A stretch of DNA of 64,000 nt from an uncultured Anaerolineae bacterium (GTDB lineage Bacteria > Chloroflexota > Anaerolineae > Anaerolineales > Villigracilaceae): positions 1 through 64,000 of the forward strand of contig CAIJPN010000041.1 in NCBI GenBank assembly GCA_903822545.1, read 5' to 3'. The translations under genes were made by a program, and so were the position numbers. Shown piece after piece: positions 1-7,313 of the stretch. Every line of letters starts with the position of its first letter. Positions within the stretch are counted from its first letter, which is position 1. The notes beneath the pieces are model-generated. The model was not told where the DNA came from, searched no databases, and worked only from the letters and a program-made list of their open reading frames with translations.

Positions 1-293
1 CCGATTTTCAGCAGGCCCAGCATCGGCGTCCAGGGTTTCATCGCGCGGGTCTCGACAAACTCATTGCGGTTCGTTTCGATAGACTTCACCAGCACCTGCG
101 CCGATTCTTTCCGCACGTCACAAACCTGCCCTGATACCTGTCCCGCTGTTTCGAGCGATTTGATTGCACGCTGGAGCGCTTCTTCGCCTCGCCCGGAGAG
201 AATTACCCTCGCCCCGGCTTTGACTGCCGCTTCAGCGACCGCGTACCCGAACCCGCGCGTCGAACCGGTGATGATGACCTCTTTACCCGTCAG
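1..293 (-). CDS. Short-chain dehydrogenase/reductase (SDR)-like, partial and possibly decayed
   Basis: The frame shows a classical SDR start: a beta strand followed by a TGSTRGFG nucleotide-binding motif, an Arg (SGRGEEAL) that usually selects NADP, and a CDVR segment. It runs off the left edge. Two things are odd. There is no ATG, GTG or TTG near the expected N-terminus: the frame opens directly after the TAG stop of the peroxiredoxin gene, and the best candidate is a CTG at 291-293 about 11 bases after AGGAAA. The NNAG motif expected about 20-30 residues after CDVR is not seen before the edge. It may be a remnant, a gene using a CTG start by translational coupling, or the victim of a sequence error. 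The SDR fold is well supported; intactness is not. Confidence 0.5.
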   Translation of the reverse strand, partial: MTGKEVIITGSTRGFGYAVAEAAVKAGARVILSGRGEEALQRAIKSLETAGQVSGQVCDVRKESAQVLVKSIETNRNEFVETRAMKPWTPMLGLLKI

Positions 294-299
294 AGCTGC

Positions 300-773
300 C
301 TAGGTTTCCTGATTCAGGTTGTGAAGAACATTGAGAAGTTCTGCATTGGATGGGATATCGGTAGCATCATGCCCATAATGGACAAATCGCACCGTCCTGG
401 TTTTGTCGATGGTGATTTGGGCAGGCATGCGCCCGAATTTGAAGATTTTGACTTCCTGCCCGTACAGTTTCAAAACACTGTGGGTTGGGTCGGGCAGGCC
501 GGTGAAGGGCAGGTGATGCTTCGTCCAGTAGTTGGAGAACGCTTTGGCATCTTCCGGGCCGAGCACCAGGATTTGGGTGTCTTCGGCTACAAACTTGTCA
601 TATTCGCGGCGCAACTGCGCCATGTGCTGTTGGCAGTACGGTCAGAAAAAGCCGCGATTGAAGACCAGCAGCACGTTTTTCTTGTTTTCAAAGTCGGAAA
701 GGCGTATGGTCTGGCCGTTGAAATCGGTCAGGCTGAAATTGGGGGCGGGGGTGTTGAGTTCGACGCGAGCCAT
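300..773 (-). CDS. Peroxiredoxin-like (AhpC/TSA) protein, probable selenoprotein with in-frame TGA
   Basis: Read from the ATG at 771-773 the frame gives a complete thioredoxin-fold peroxiredoxin-like protein of 157 residues, provided the TGA at 642-644 is read as an amino acid (residue 44). It lies in the motif RGFF-U-PYC, where family members have the peroxidatic Cys of a CPYC pair; the second Cys is residue 47. Sequence homologous to the family continues without a break on both sides of the TGA, which argues for selenocysteine rather than termination. A standard gene caller would start at Met51 (621-623) and lose the active site. The start is four bases from the DUF1475 stop (TAATATG), in a DegV-DUF1475-peroxiredoxin operon. 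The likely role is reduction of peroxides or other oxidants. Selenocysteine machinery is not in the window. The alternative is a nonsense mutation. Confidence 0.75.
608..644 (-). promoter_or_regulatory. Candidate bacterial SECIS element
   Basis: On the coding (minus) strand the TGA at 644-642 is followed 20 bases later by a hairpin: GGCGC (621-617), loop AGTT, GCGCC (612-608). The loop has G as its second base followed by T. The G lies about 26 bases after the TGA. This fits the usual bacterial SECIS pattern of a short stem-loop just inside the coding region with a G among the first loop bases. A weaker alternative stem (GCCA with TGGC) overlaps it. Confidence 0.55.
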
Positions 774-774
774 A

Positions 775-1104
775 TTAATAAGCCCGATTTCCCAGCCAGA
801 ACTTTTTCCAGTCGCCGCCGGAGGCTTGCAGGGCCAGGAAGGCGTACAGGCTCATGGCAAAAGCTCCCAGCGTCATAACAGCCAAAATCCAGAGTGCGGT
901 TACGGGGAGGGATTTTTCACGGTATACGATCCAGCCAGAGAAAAGCGTGAAGCCGGTATACAGGTCAACGAGGGAGACGATCCCCCAGGGCATGGCAACC
1001 AGTTTTGCGCCCTCAGCGCCGAAATCCCCAACAGCGAAGGCATATCCAATGATCCCGGCCATGATGAGCGCGCCGAGGAGTGTAATGGTTTTTGCGAGTT
1101 TCAT
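775..1104 (-). CDS. DUF1475 family membrane protein
   Basis: A 109-residue protein with about three hydrophobic segments (roughly residues 5-25, 38-62 and 70-95), resembling the DUF1475 family of small membrane proteins of unknown function. An upstream in-frame start at 1152 exists, but it lies inside the DegV gene and adds a polar tail. The ATG at 1104 begins exactly at the first hydrophobic segment and sits one base after the DegV stop (TAACATG), so translation is probably coupled. It lies between DegV and the peroxiredoxin-like selenoprotein candidate, suggesting cotranscription. No function can be assigned from sequence. Confidence 0.7.
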   Translation of the reverse strand: MKLAKTITLLGALIMAGIIGYAFAVGDFGAEGAKLVAMPWGIVSLVDLYTGFTLFSGWIVYREKSLPVTALWILAVMTLGAFAMSLYAFLALQASGGDWKKFWLGNRAY

Positions 1105-1105
1105 G

Positions 1106-1954
1106 TTATCGAATCCTTTTCTTGCGGATGGCGGCAAACCCGAGCGCGCCAACGCCCAGGTGTGCCCCCAAAACCGGGGTGATTTGCACCGGGAGCGGCT
1201 CGGCTTCCTCGGGGAAATAAGCGCGGACGGTTTCGATGAGCGTTCCAGCTTCTTCGTGGATGCCCGCGTGGAGGACTTCCAGCCGCTCGAAGGGTGCGTA
1301 CTCTTTGAGCCAGGCCATCAGCTGCGCGGTGGCCTTTTTCTGGGTGCGGACGCGCTCGACCGTCGATTTGCCCATGTGCATGTGCAGCAGCGGCTTGATT
1401 TTGAGAAACTCGCCGATGTGGGCCACGGCGCTGTTCATGCGTCCGCCGCGACGCAGGTATTCGAGCGTTTTGAGTGAGGCGAAAACGTAGGTGCGGGTCA
1501 TCAGCTCTTTGAGTTCATCCAGGATTTCCTCGAGGGCGTGACCAGCGCGAGCCATTTGTGCCGCTTTCTCAACCAGGAATCCCGTCCCGAGGCTGAGTTG
1601 GCTGGAGTCGAGCACTGTCACCGGGATGCGGGTGAACTCCTCGGCGGCTTTGCGCGCCACATTGATGGTGGCGCTCAGCGTTTCGGAGATATGAATGCTC
1701 AGGATGGCTTTGGCGCCCTCGTCGGCCAGGCGCTCGTAAATCTGGCGGAAGGTTTCGGGGCTGGGTGCGGCAGTTTTGGGGAAGGGGTTCATTGCCGGAA
1801 GGCGCTCGTAAAACATCTCGCGCGAGATATCTACGCCATCTTGCAGGGTTTCATCCCCAATGTGAATGTTAAGCGGCAGGACAGTGATTTCCAGGTTGCG
1901 GACAACCGCTTCGGGTAGGTCGCAAGTGCTGTCAGTAACAATACGTAGGGTCAT
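1106..1954 (-). CDS. DegV family fatty-acid-binding protein
   Basis: A 282-residue protein with the DegV N-terminus (IVTDSTCDLP), the following LPLNI and DGVDIS segments, a SxxPSP-type fatty-acid-binding loop (KTAAPSPETF), an SxxLSATINVA segment and a C-terminal HLGVGALGF segment. Length is normal for the family. DegV proteins bind a fatty acid; in Firmicutes the FakB members present it to FakA kinase for phosphorylation. No fakA is in this window. It is the first gene of a leftward group with DUF1475 and the peroxiredoxin-like gene. The start has only a weak purine-rich site (AAAAAGAG) before it. Confidence 0.9.
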   Translation of the reverse strand: MTLRIVTDSTCDLPEAVVRNLEITVLPLNIHIGDETLQDGVDISREMFYERLPAMNPFPKTAAPSPETFRQIYERLADEGAKAILSIHISETLSATINVARKAAEEFTRIPVTVLDSSQLSLGTGFLVEKAAQMARAGHALEEILDELKELMTRTYVFASLKTLEYLRRGGRMNSAVAHIGEFLKIKPLLHMHMGKSTVERVRTQKKATAQLMAWLKEYAPFERLEVLHAGIHEEAGTLIETVRAYFPEEAEPLPVQITPVLGAHLGVGALGFAAIRKKRIR

Positions 1955-2078
1955 TTTTTCTCTTTTTGGCTCTTCCGTTTTATCGTGTACGGATGCAGGG
2001 GTGGCATCTACAAGTTTTCGCGAAAAACAGTAGCACCAACTATATTAAGTCAAACGTTTCGCAACATTTTGGCCAAAG

Positions 2079-3116
2079 TCAGGAGACTTTAGAGTTCAGT
2101 TCGCGCACAGGGTTGGGTTGTTGCTTGAAGCGGTCGGCAATCCAGATACCCAGCGCAATCAGGCCGGCCATCAGGAAGGCCACCAGGTATTCAATCAGCG
2201 GGATGCGGATGATTTCATTAAGCTGCACCCAGCCTTTCCAGTTGTAAACCACCAGCGCAGCGGCAACATATCCCAAACCAACCAGCCAGCGGGTTAGCCT
2301 GCTCCAGCCCAGGCCATGCATCTGTGAGATCACGAACATGGCCGCAAAACCGAAAGCGAACATCGTCCAGATTTCACCGCCCTGGAAAATGGCGACTACT
2401 GTCCCGTGAAAAAGTACGGTCACTTCCTGAACCAAAGTCCACCACTTATTAACGTGGATGCGCGTCAGGAACAGGCTGCCCTGGAGCAGCAGCATGAACA
2501 TATAGAAGAAGCCCATCAGGTGCCCAATCGGGTTGGCCATCGGGTGGAACCAGAATGTGTAAACGGTAGCCCAGGCAAACAGGTAGCCGTGATATTTGCG
2601 GACGAAGGCCACCACGCGCTTTGAAAGCGGTGCAGGCTTGCCAAAGAACATCCCCCGGCGCTTGTTTTCCATGATCAAGATGGCGCACAGCATCAGGATG
2701 ACAGAACCCTGCGAACTCCAAACGGGTGTATCCTGCGCCAGGCCGTCGTACCATACCTGGGTCTGGATGAGATGCAACACGATAAAGAATGCGTTAACTC
2801 CCATCGCCCAAATGTTGACCGGGTGCAGGCCGGTACTGTATTTCTGCACGCGAGTCTGGGCGTAGTAGATCAGGCACCAGAGTGCAATCTGGTGCAGGGC
2901 GTAGAAACCCCACGAGGTCAGGCGTGTCCACAGGGTCACATCCTGCGGCGGGAGCTTCCAGTAGTACCACAGCGGGCCAGTATCGGGCAGCAGTTGTATG
3001 GCGTTAAGCCGCTCGCCTGCCAACCAGATGATGGCGGTGAAAACCAGGGAGAAGGCCAGCCCACCCCAAAGGGCGATCTGCGCAGAGCGTGGGGTGGAGA
3101 GCAAGTCTTTGTTCAT
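2079..3116 (-). CDS. Polytopic membrane protein of unknown function in the carotenoid/CarH locus
   Basis: A 345-residue protein with about nine or ten predicted membrane segments. Several His and Trp residues sit in or near them (ALHQIALW, FIVLHLIQ, WFHPMANPIGH, VLFHGTVV). I do not recognise the family. The ATG at 3116 is chosen over the start at 3149 because AGGA lies about seven bases before it and the extra residues are polar. It follows the CarH-type regulator on the same strand, about 80 bases downstream with a hairpin in between, and so is the last gene of the crtI-DUF1295-carH set. Membrane-bound pigment or lipid modification is an inference from position only. Confidence 0.6.
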   Translation of the reverse strand: MNKDLLSTPRSAQIALWGGLAFSLVFTAIIWLAGERLNAIQLLPDTGPLWYYWKLPPQDVTLWTRLTSWGFYALHQIALWCLIYYAQTRVQKYSTGLHPVNIWAMGVNAFFIVLHLIQTQVWYDGLAQDTPVWSSQGSVILMLCAILIMENKRRGMFFGKPAPLSKRVVAFVRKYHGYLFAWATVYTFWFHPMANPIGHLMGFFYMFMLLLQGSLFLTRIHVNKWWTLVQEVTVLFHGTVVAIFQGGEIWTMFAFGFAAMFVISQMHGLGWSRLTRWLVGLGYVAAALVVYNWKGWVQLNEIIRIPLIEYLVAFLMAGLIALGIWIADRFKQQPNPVRELNSKVS

Positions 3117-3158
3117 TAGGGTTCCTTTTTGTGGATAAGTGCATGGCAATTTTTAACT

Positions 3159-3187
3159 GGATGGTGCAGACAGGGTACGCACCATCC
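3159..3187 (-). terminator. Hairpin between carH-like gene and the downstream membrane protein gene
   Basis: GGATGGTGC and GCACCATCC form a 9-bp perfect stem with an 11-base loop, just after the regulator's stop. No clear T-run follows on the minus strand, so it may be an attenuating or RNA-stabilising hairpin rather than a full terminator. Confidence 0.4.
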
Positions 3188-3194
3188 CGCCCTG

Positions 3195-4529
3195 TCAGTC
3201 TTGTGACCGTTTAATCAGCCACTCAACCACTGGCTGCCCAGCTGCGCCGAGATGCTGCTCAAGGGCGCTGGCATAAGCGCGCAGGTAAAAAGATAATACT
3301 TTCAGGTCAAGCTGGTTGCCTTTAATCATGGCAGTCAGCCAGTCCAACTCGCTGTCGATGTAACTTACATCCCCGAGCTGGAGCGCGGCAATCAGATCAT
3401 TGCCCATAAACTGGTTGGCTGTCACCAGGTATGCCTGGTCGAATCCGGGCTGGGCCAGGGCTTCATTGAGCGTGGATTCAATCGACGGGCGCTTTAAAAT
3501 GAATTTTTCCAGGATTTCAGCGTAATTTGTGGGCTGGGTGGTAACCTTTGGCGCTGGTTTCGGAAACGCCAGCAGCGACTCGATCTGCCAGATGGCTGCA
3601 TCCAGGCTGTGGCCGAGAAAATGAGCCGGGATCGATTTAACAATGTTAGGCAGGGTATTGAATATCCGACCGCCAAAAGCTACATTGCCACCATGCGAAG
3701 CCAGCAGCATGGCAGTCTGTTGGAGCGTAGAAGCTGTGCTCAGCTGTTGGGATGAGAGAATCACCAGGTCGGCATGAACAGCGCGGATGGTTTCTTCGAA
3801 ACGGTTGGCGGGGACATTCGCGCCAAGGTAAATCACAATCAGGCCGCGGCGGCGCAGGAAAAGTGTCAGCATCAGCGGGGTGAAGGTATGCCACTCATCA
3901 GCAGGGCAGCCTATCAGGATGGTCTGGTTGCGTGTGGGGGCTGGGGATGCTGCGATCAGCGTATCCAGCCGCCGCATGGCCAGCGCTGAAGCAAAATGCT
4001 CCTGCTGGACACTGGCGCGGTTCTCGTACCACAGCATCCCAATCTCAGCCATGCCGTGCTGGAGAATGCCCGTGCAAACCTGCTCGATTGGGTAGAGCGA
4101 GAAAGCCTGGTTAAGCACCTTGTCGGCGGCGATTTCGTTGTAGGCCATACAGGCTTCCAGCCAGAGAGTGCGCAGCCCATCCAGGCTGGTTACGGTAACC
4201 TGCCCGGAAAGCATTTGCATTGGCTGGAGCGGTTTCACCATAGCGGGAACCGTTGTCAGCGCGGATTCGATCAGCATTTCCTGGCCCGGTGCGCAGACTT
4301 CTTTCCACATTTCCACTGCGCGGGAGATGCTCAAGCCTTCTGCCTGGCGTGCCACCAGCCATTTAAGCAAGGCCATATCAAATTCCGAGTACAACCGGTG
4401 ACCGCCCTGGGTGCGCTCAGGTGCTGGGATCCCGTAGCGACGTTCCCAGGCGCGCAAAACATCGGGTTTCAGGCCGGTTTCATGCAAGACAGCTTTCAGA
4501 TTGTAGGTGGGGTTTTTGCTGATTGGCAT
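3195..4529 (-). CDS. carH: CarH/LitR-type MerR-family repressor with B12-binding photoreceptor domain
   Basis: A 444-residue protein. Residues about 9-75 are a MerR winged helix (AVLHETGLKPDVLRAWERRYG, then GGHRLYSE). Residues about 115-200 are a four-helix bundle carrying W167-x9-E177-H178, the Wx9EH signature that caps adenosylcobalamin in CarH. Residues about 203-325 are a Rossmann-type B12-binding domain with E212-x-H214, the usual axial-histidine motif. About 110 extra helical residues follow, which are not in the best-known CarH proteins. CarH binds DNA as an AdoCbl tetramer in the dark and lets go when light breaks the Co-C bond. It lies in the crtI transcription unit, and CarH-type repeats occur in the crtI-crtB intergenic region. 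The ATG at 4529 is preceded by GGAG. Confidence 0.88.
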   Translation of the reverse strand: MPISKNPTYNLKAVLHETGLKPDVLRAWERRYGIPAPERTQGGHRLYSEFDMALLKWLVARQAEGLSISRAVEMWKEVCAPGQEMLIESALTTVPAMVKPLQPMQMLSGQVTVTSLDGLRTLWLEACMAYNEIAADKVLNQAFSLYPIEQVCTGILQHGMAEIGMLWYENRASVQQEHFASALAMRRLDTLIAASPAPTRNQTILIGCPADEWHTFTPLMLTLFLRRRGLIVIYLGANVPANRFEETIRAVHADLVILSSQQLSTASTLQQTAMLLASHGGNVAFGGRIFNTLPNIVKSIPAHFLGHSLDAAIWQIESLLAFPKPAPKVTTQPTNYAEILEKFILKRPSIESTLNEALAQPGFDQAYLVTANQFMGNDLIAALQLGDVSYIDSELDWLTAMIKGNQLDLKVLSFYLRAYASALEQHLGAAGQPVVEWLIKRSQD

Positions 4530-4623
4530 TGGTACTCCGTTTTGCCATCGTTCCCGGCTCATCCCCAGCGGGGATAGCATGTGCGTTTCTCCCAGATGGA
4601 GAGGCGTGGGGTGAGGGGATGTC

Positions 4624-5490
4624 TTATAGTTTCGGTATCAAAACCGGCGTATTTTTCTTGTAATTCTCGTAATCTGCCTGGCCGCCCCATTTTTTGTCGG
4701 CTTTTTGCTCGAGCAGGGGTACGCCGCTAACGCGGGTGAGCAGCAAGGTGACGAAGAGCGGGGAGATGAGCGCGACCCACTGCCAGCCTTGCAAGACAGG
4801 GATGGCGATAATCGCCACACCCACCCAAAGTACGATTTCTCCAAAATAGTTGGGGTGGCGTGATTTGCCCCACAGACCGGTGCGGATGAATTTGCCCTTG
4901 TTGGCCGGATCGGCGTTGAAGCGGCTTTTCTGGTTATCGGCGATGACTTCGAAGGTGAAACCGAAAATCCAGACCAGCAGGCCGATGATGGCGAAGATAT
5001 CAAGCTCTTTGCGTGCGCTGGAGGTGATGGCCACCCAGGCCGCAGCGGCGGTGAACGTAACCCACAGCGCCTGGATCGTCCAGACGTTCAGGAAACGGAT
5101 GAAGGATGGCTTCAACTCGTCGAAGCGGTCATCCTTGCCAGCCTTGTGCACGCGGCGAAACAGGAAAACCCCCAGCCGGATGGCCCAAATCAGCACCAGC
5201 GCAAACAGCAGCAGGGCGCGGGCATCAGCGCCGGGGCTGAGAAAAAGCGCCAGGGCGGTGACGGAGATGTAGGTGAGACTTCCAGTAATGTCAAAGAATT
5301 TTTCAGTCTGTTGGGCAAAGGCCGGGATGAAAGCAATCCACTGGATGATGAAGGCCAGCCCAACAGCCAGGGCAAAAACAGGCATCCCGGCAAAGGTGCT
5401 TCCATTCTGGCCGCCAGCCAGGGCAACCAGGATGCCGACAACCACCAAAATGGGAAATACGATTAAAGATTTGCGATCAGTTGGGTTCAT
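4624..5490 (-). CDS. DUF1295 (steroid 5-alpha-reductase-like) membrane protein
   Basis: A 288-residue protein with about seven hydrophobic segments. The C-terminal half carries the conserved DUF1295 features: KSRFNADPANKGKF, TGLWGKSRHPNYFGEI and a closing DYENYKKNTPVLIP. The family resembles 3-oxo-5-alpha-steroid 4-dehydrogenases and isoprenylcysteine methyltransferases and is taken to act on lipophilic substrates, but the substrate is generally unknown. It follows crtI on the same strand after a strong hairpin and precedes the CarH-type regulator. A role in modifying an isoprenoid or lipid under light stress is plausible from context only. Confidence 0.85.
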   Translation of the reverse strand: MNPTDRKSLIVFPILVVVGILVALAGGQNGSTFAGMPVFALAVGLAFIIQWIAFIPAFAQQTEKFFDITGSLTYISVTALALFLSPGADARALLLFALVLIWAIRLGVFLFRRVHKAGKDDRFDELKPSFIRFLNVWTIQALWVTFTAAAAWVAITSSARKELDIFAIIGLLVWIFGFTFEVIADNQKSRFNADPANKGKFIRTGLWGKSRHPNYFGEIVLWVGVAIIAIPVLQGWQWVALISPLFVTLLLTRVSGVPLLEQKADKKWGGQADYENYKKNTPVLIPKL

Positions 5491-5514
5491 TTGGGCTTTC
5501 TTTGGGGAATAAAA

Positions 5515-5553
5515 CCTGGCCCCTGCCCTGCCTTTGGCGGGGCAGGGGCCAGG
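5515..5553 (-). terminator. Strong hairpin and T-rich tail after crtI
   Basis: An 18-bp stem (one G-T pair) with a three-base loop, CCTGGCCCCTGCCC on one arm and its complement on the other. On the minus strand it is followed by TTTTATT. It lies in the 69-base gap between crtI and the DUF1295 gene, so it probably terminates or attenuates transcription after crtI. Confidence 0.75.
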
Positions 5554-5559
5554 TGGATT

Positions 5560-7095
5560 TCAGGCCTTCACTGGCTTGGTATTTTTGACCAAGTTTTGTA
5601 CAGGTATTGTACCATTTTCTTTCAAAATCCGCTCAGTTGTTAAGCGTGCTGAAAGGAGTACGATCGGCAAACCGGTGCCAGGATGGGTGGACGCGCCCGC
5701 AAAATACATGTTTTTGTACTTTGCATGGCGGTTTTGCGGGCGCAGGTAGCCGACCTGCCAGAAGTTATGGCTCAGGCCAAAGGCGGCGCCCTTGGCCAGG
5801 TTGTAATCTTGCTTCCAACTCAGCGGGGTGTGAATCATCTCGAACTTGATGTGTTCACGCAGGTCAGTGATGCCCATTTCCTTTTCCAGCCGGGCAAAGA
5901 CTGTTTCGCGCGCGCGGCTGACCATTTCGTCCCAATCCTGTTTGTTGGATGGGTCGAGGTGGCCAACCGGCACCAGCACGTAGAGCGTATCCTGCCCATC
6001 GGGCGAGGCCGCCGGATCGATGCGGGCTGGGGCGTGAACGTAAAAACTCGGTTCTGCGGGCAAGCTGTGATCGTTGAAAATCTGGTCAAAGGAGGCTTTG
6101 TAATCGCCAGCCAGGAAAACGTTGTGGGGCGCAACTTGCTCATAACGTTTATCTACACCCCAGTAGAACATGATCGTTGAGCAGGTGTAGAGCTTTTCGT
6201 CCAGCTTTTTGGCTTCAGTGCGATCAGGCAACAGTTGGTCATAGATGTAAGGAAGATCAGCATTACCGACAAAAATATCGGCGGAATAGGTTTTCCCGTT
6301 TTCCAGTTCGACCGATTCAACCCTGGAACCATCGACCCGTATCTGTTTTACCGGGGCATTGTAGATGAACTTCACCCCCAGCTTTTCCGCCACCCGCACC
6401 AGCGCCTGAATCCCGGCATACATCCCGCCGATTGGGAACCACACACCTTCAGCAAGTTCTGTGTACTGGAGCAGGGAATACGTGGCCGAGGCGTCATACG
6501 GGCTCAGGCCGAGATACATGTTCTGGAAGGTAAAAGCAGCCTTGAGCCTTTCATCCTTAAAATAGCGCCCTGTGTTGCGATAGTGCTTATCCAGTGCCTT
6601 CAGTTGGAAGATCAGCGGCAGGTTCGTCAGGCTGAAATATTCAAAGATGTTGAAGAAGTTGCGACCAACGAACTTTTCAACCGAAATCTTGTAGTGTTTT
6701 GCGCCCTCGGCGATGTAATTCAGGAATCCGGTAAAGGCAGTTTTTTCCACCTTTTCGAGCTGTTCCTGCATCTGGCCGATATTGGATGTCAACTGGAGTT
6801 GCAGCCCATCTTCAAAATGGACTTTATAGGTCGGGTCGATGCGCTTCAGTTCGAGATGGTCTTCCAGCTTTTCGCCCAGCGAAGCGAAGGTTTCTTCCCA
6901 GATTTCTGGCATCAGGAAAAGGGTAGGGCCAATATCAAACCGGTGACCGTCGCGGGTGAGCTGGCTGCAGCGACCACCGGGGGTGGCGTTCTTTTCAAGC
7001 ACGGTGACATCGTATCCGTTGCGGGCAAGGCGTCCGGCGGTGGCAATTCCACCAATTCCGGCACCGATGACAATGGCAGTAGGTTTGCGGGACAT
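5560..7095 (-). CDS. crtI: Phytoene desaturase CrtI
   Basis: A 511-residue FAD enzyme. It has the N-terminal dinucleotide fold GAGIGGIATAGRL near residues 12-24, followed by VLEKNATPGGRC, and the C-terminal CrtI FAD signature YFAGASTHPGTGLP near residue 470. Length matches the bacterial CrtI family, which introduces double bonds into phytoene to give neurosporene or lycopene at the membrane. The diverging neighbour is phytoene synthase, so the pair supplies the core C40 carotenoid pathway. The promoter region carries a consensus sigma-70-type promoter overlapped by CarH-type repeats. The exact number of desaturations cannot be read from the sequence. Confidence 0.93.
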   Translation of the reverse strand: MSRKPTAIVIGAGIGGIATAGRLARNGYDVTVLEKNATPGGRCSQLTRDGHRFDIGPTLFLMPEIWEETFASLGEKLEDHLELKRIDPTYKVHFEDGLQLQLTSNIGQMQEQLEKVEKTAFTGFLNYIAEGAKHYKISVEKFVGRNFFNIFEYFSLTNLPLIFQLKALDKHYRNTGRYFKDERLKAAFTFQNMYLGLSPYDASATYSLLQYTELAEGVWFPIGGMYAGIQALVRVAEKLGVKFIYNAPVKQIRVDGSRVESVELENGKTYSADIFVGNADLPYIYDQLLPDRTEAKKLDEKLYTCSTIMFYWGVDKRYEQVAPHNVFLAGDYKASFDQIFNDHSLPAEPSFYVHAPARIDPAASPDGQDTLYVLVPVGHLDPSNKQDWDEMVSRARETVFARLEKEMGITDLREHIKFEMIHTPLSWKQDYNLAKGAAFGLSHNFWQVGYLRPQNRHAKYKNMYFAGASTHPGTGLPIVLLSARLTTERILKENGTIPVQNLVKNTKPVKA

Positions 7096-7164
7096 GGGGC
7101 GAGACTCCTTAAGCTGAAGATCAAAAGTCGAAAATTAAATGGCAATTCTTGAATAACTGCTGTG

Positions 7165-7194
7165 ATTATAGCTATTGTCTATATTTTGTCAAGG
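7165..7194 (-). promoter_or_regulatory. crtI promoter overlapped by two CarH-type 11-bp repeats
   Basis: On the minus strand TTGACA (7192-7187), a 16-base spacer and TATAAT (7170-7165) form a full consensus promoter for crtI. Two adjacent 11-mers, CCTTGACAAAA (7194-7184) and TATAGACAATA (7183-7173), both fit nnTnnACAnnn, the direct-repeat pattern reported for CarH operators. They cover the -35 box and most of the spacer. Confidence 0.7.
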
Positions 7195-7208
7195 TATATT
7201 GCGTTTTT

Positions 7209-7249
7209 CTTATACAAAACCTTGACAATTCTTTATTATTCAGTAAAAT
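7209..7249 (+). promoter_or_regulatory. crtB promoter overlapped by two CarH-type 11-bp repeats
   Basis: TTGACA (7222-7227), a 16-base spacer and TAAAAT (7244-7249) form a promoter for crtB. Two adjacent 11-mers, CTTATACAAAA (7209-7219) and CCTTGACAATT (7220-7230), both fit nnTnnACAnnn. The second contains the -35 box. The arrangement resembles the divergent crtI side. Confidence 0.65.
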
Positions 7250-7313
7250 AAAGCTCAACAGTGCGGCATTTATTGAACAGCCGACTATGAAACTAGCACA
7301 CCAGGAGACGAAT

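Noticed and set aside
300-623. A separate 107-residue protein starting at Met51 of the peroxiredoxin
   Set aside because: It would lack the active site. Family sequence continues upstream in the same frame through the TGA to a well-placed ATG.
7149-7313. Longer start for crtB
   Set aside because: It would run through the promoter and operator region. A good ribosome binding site lies before 7314.
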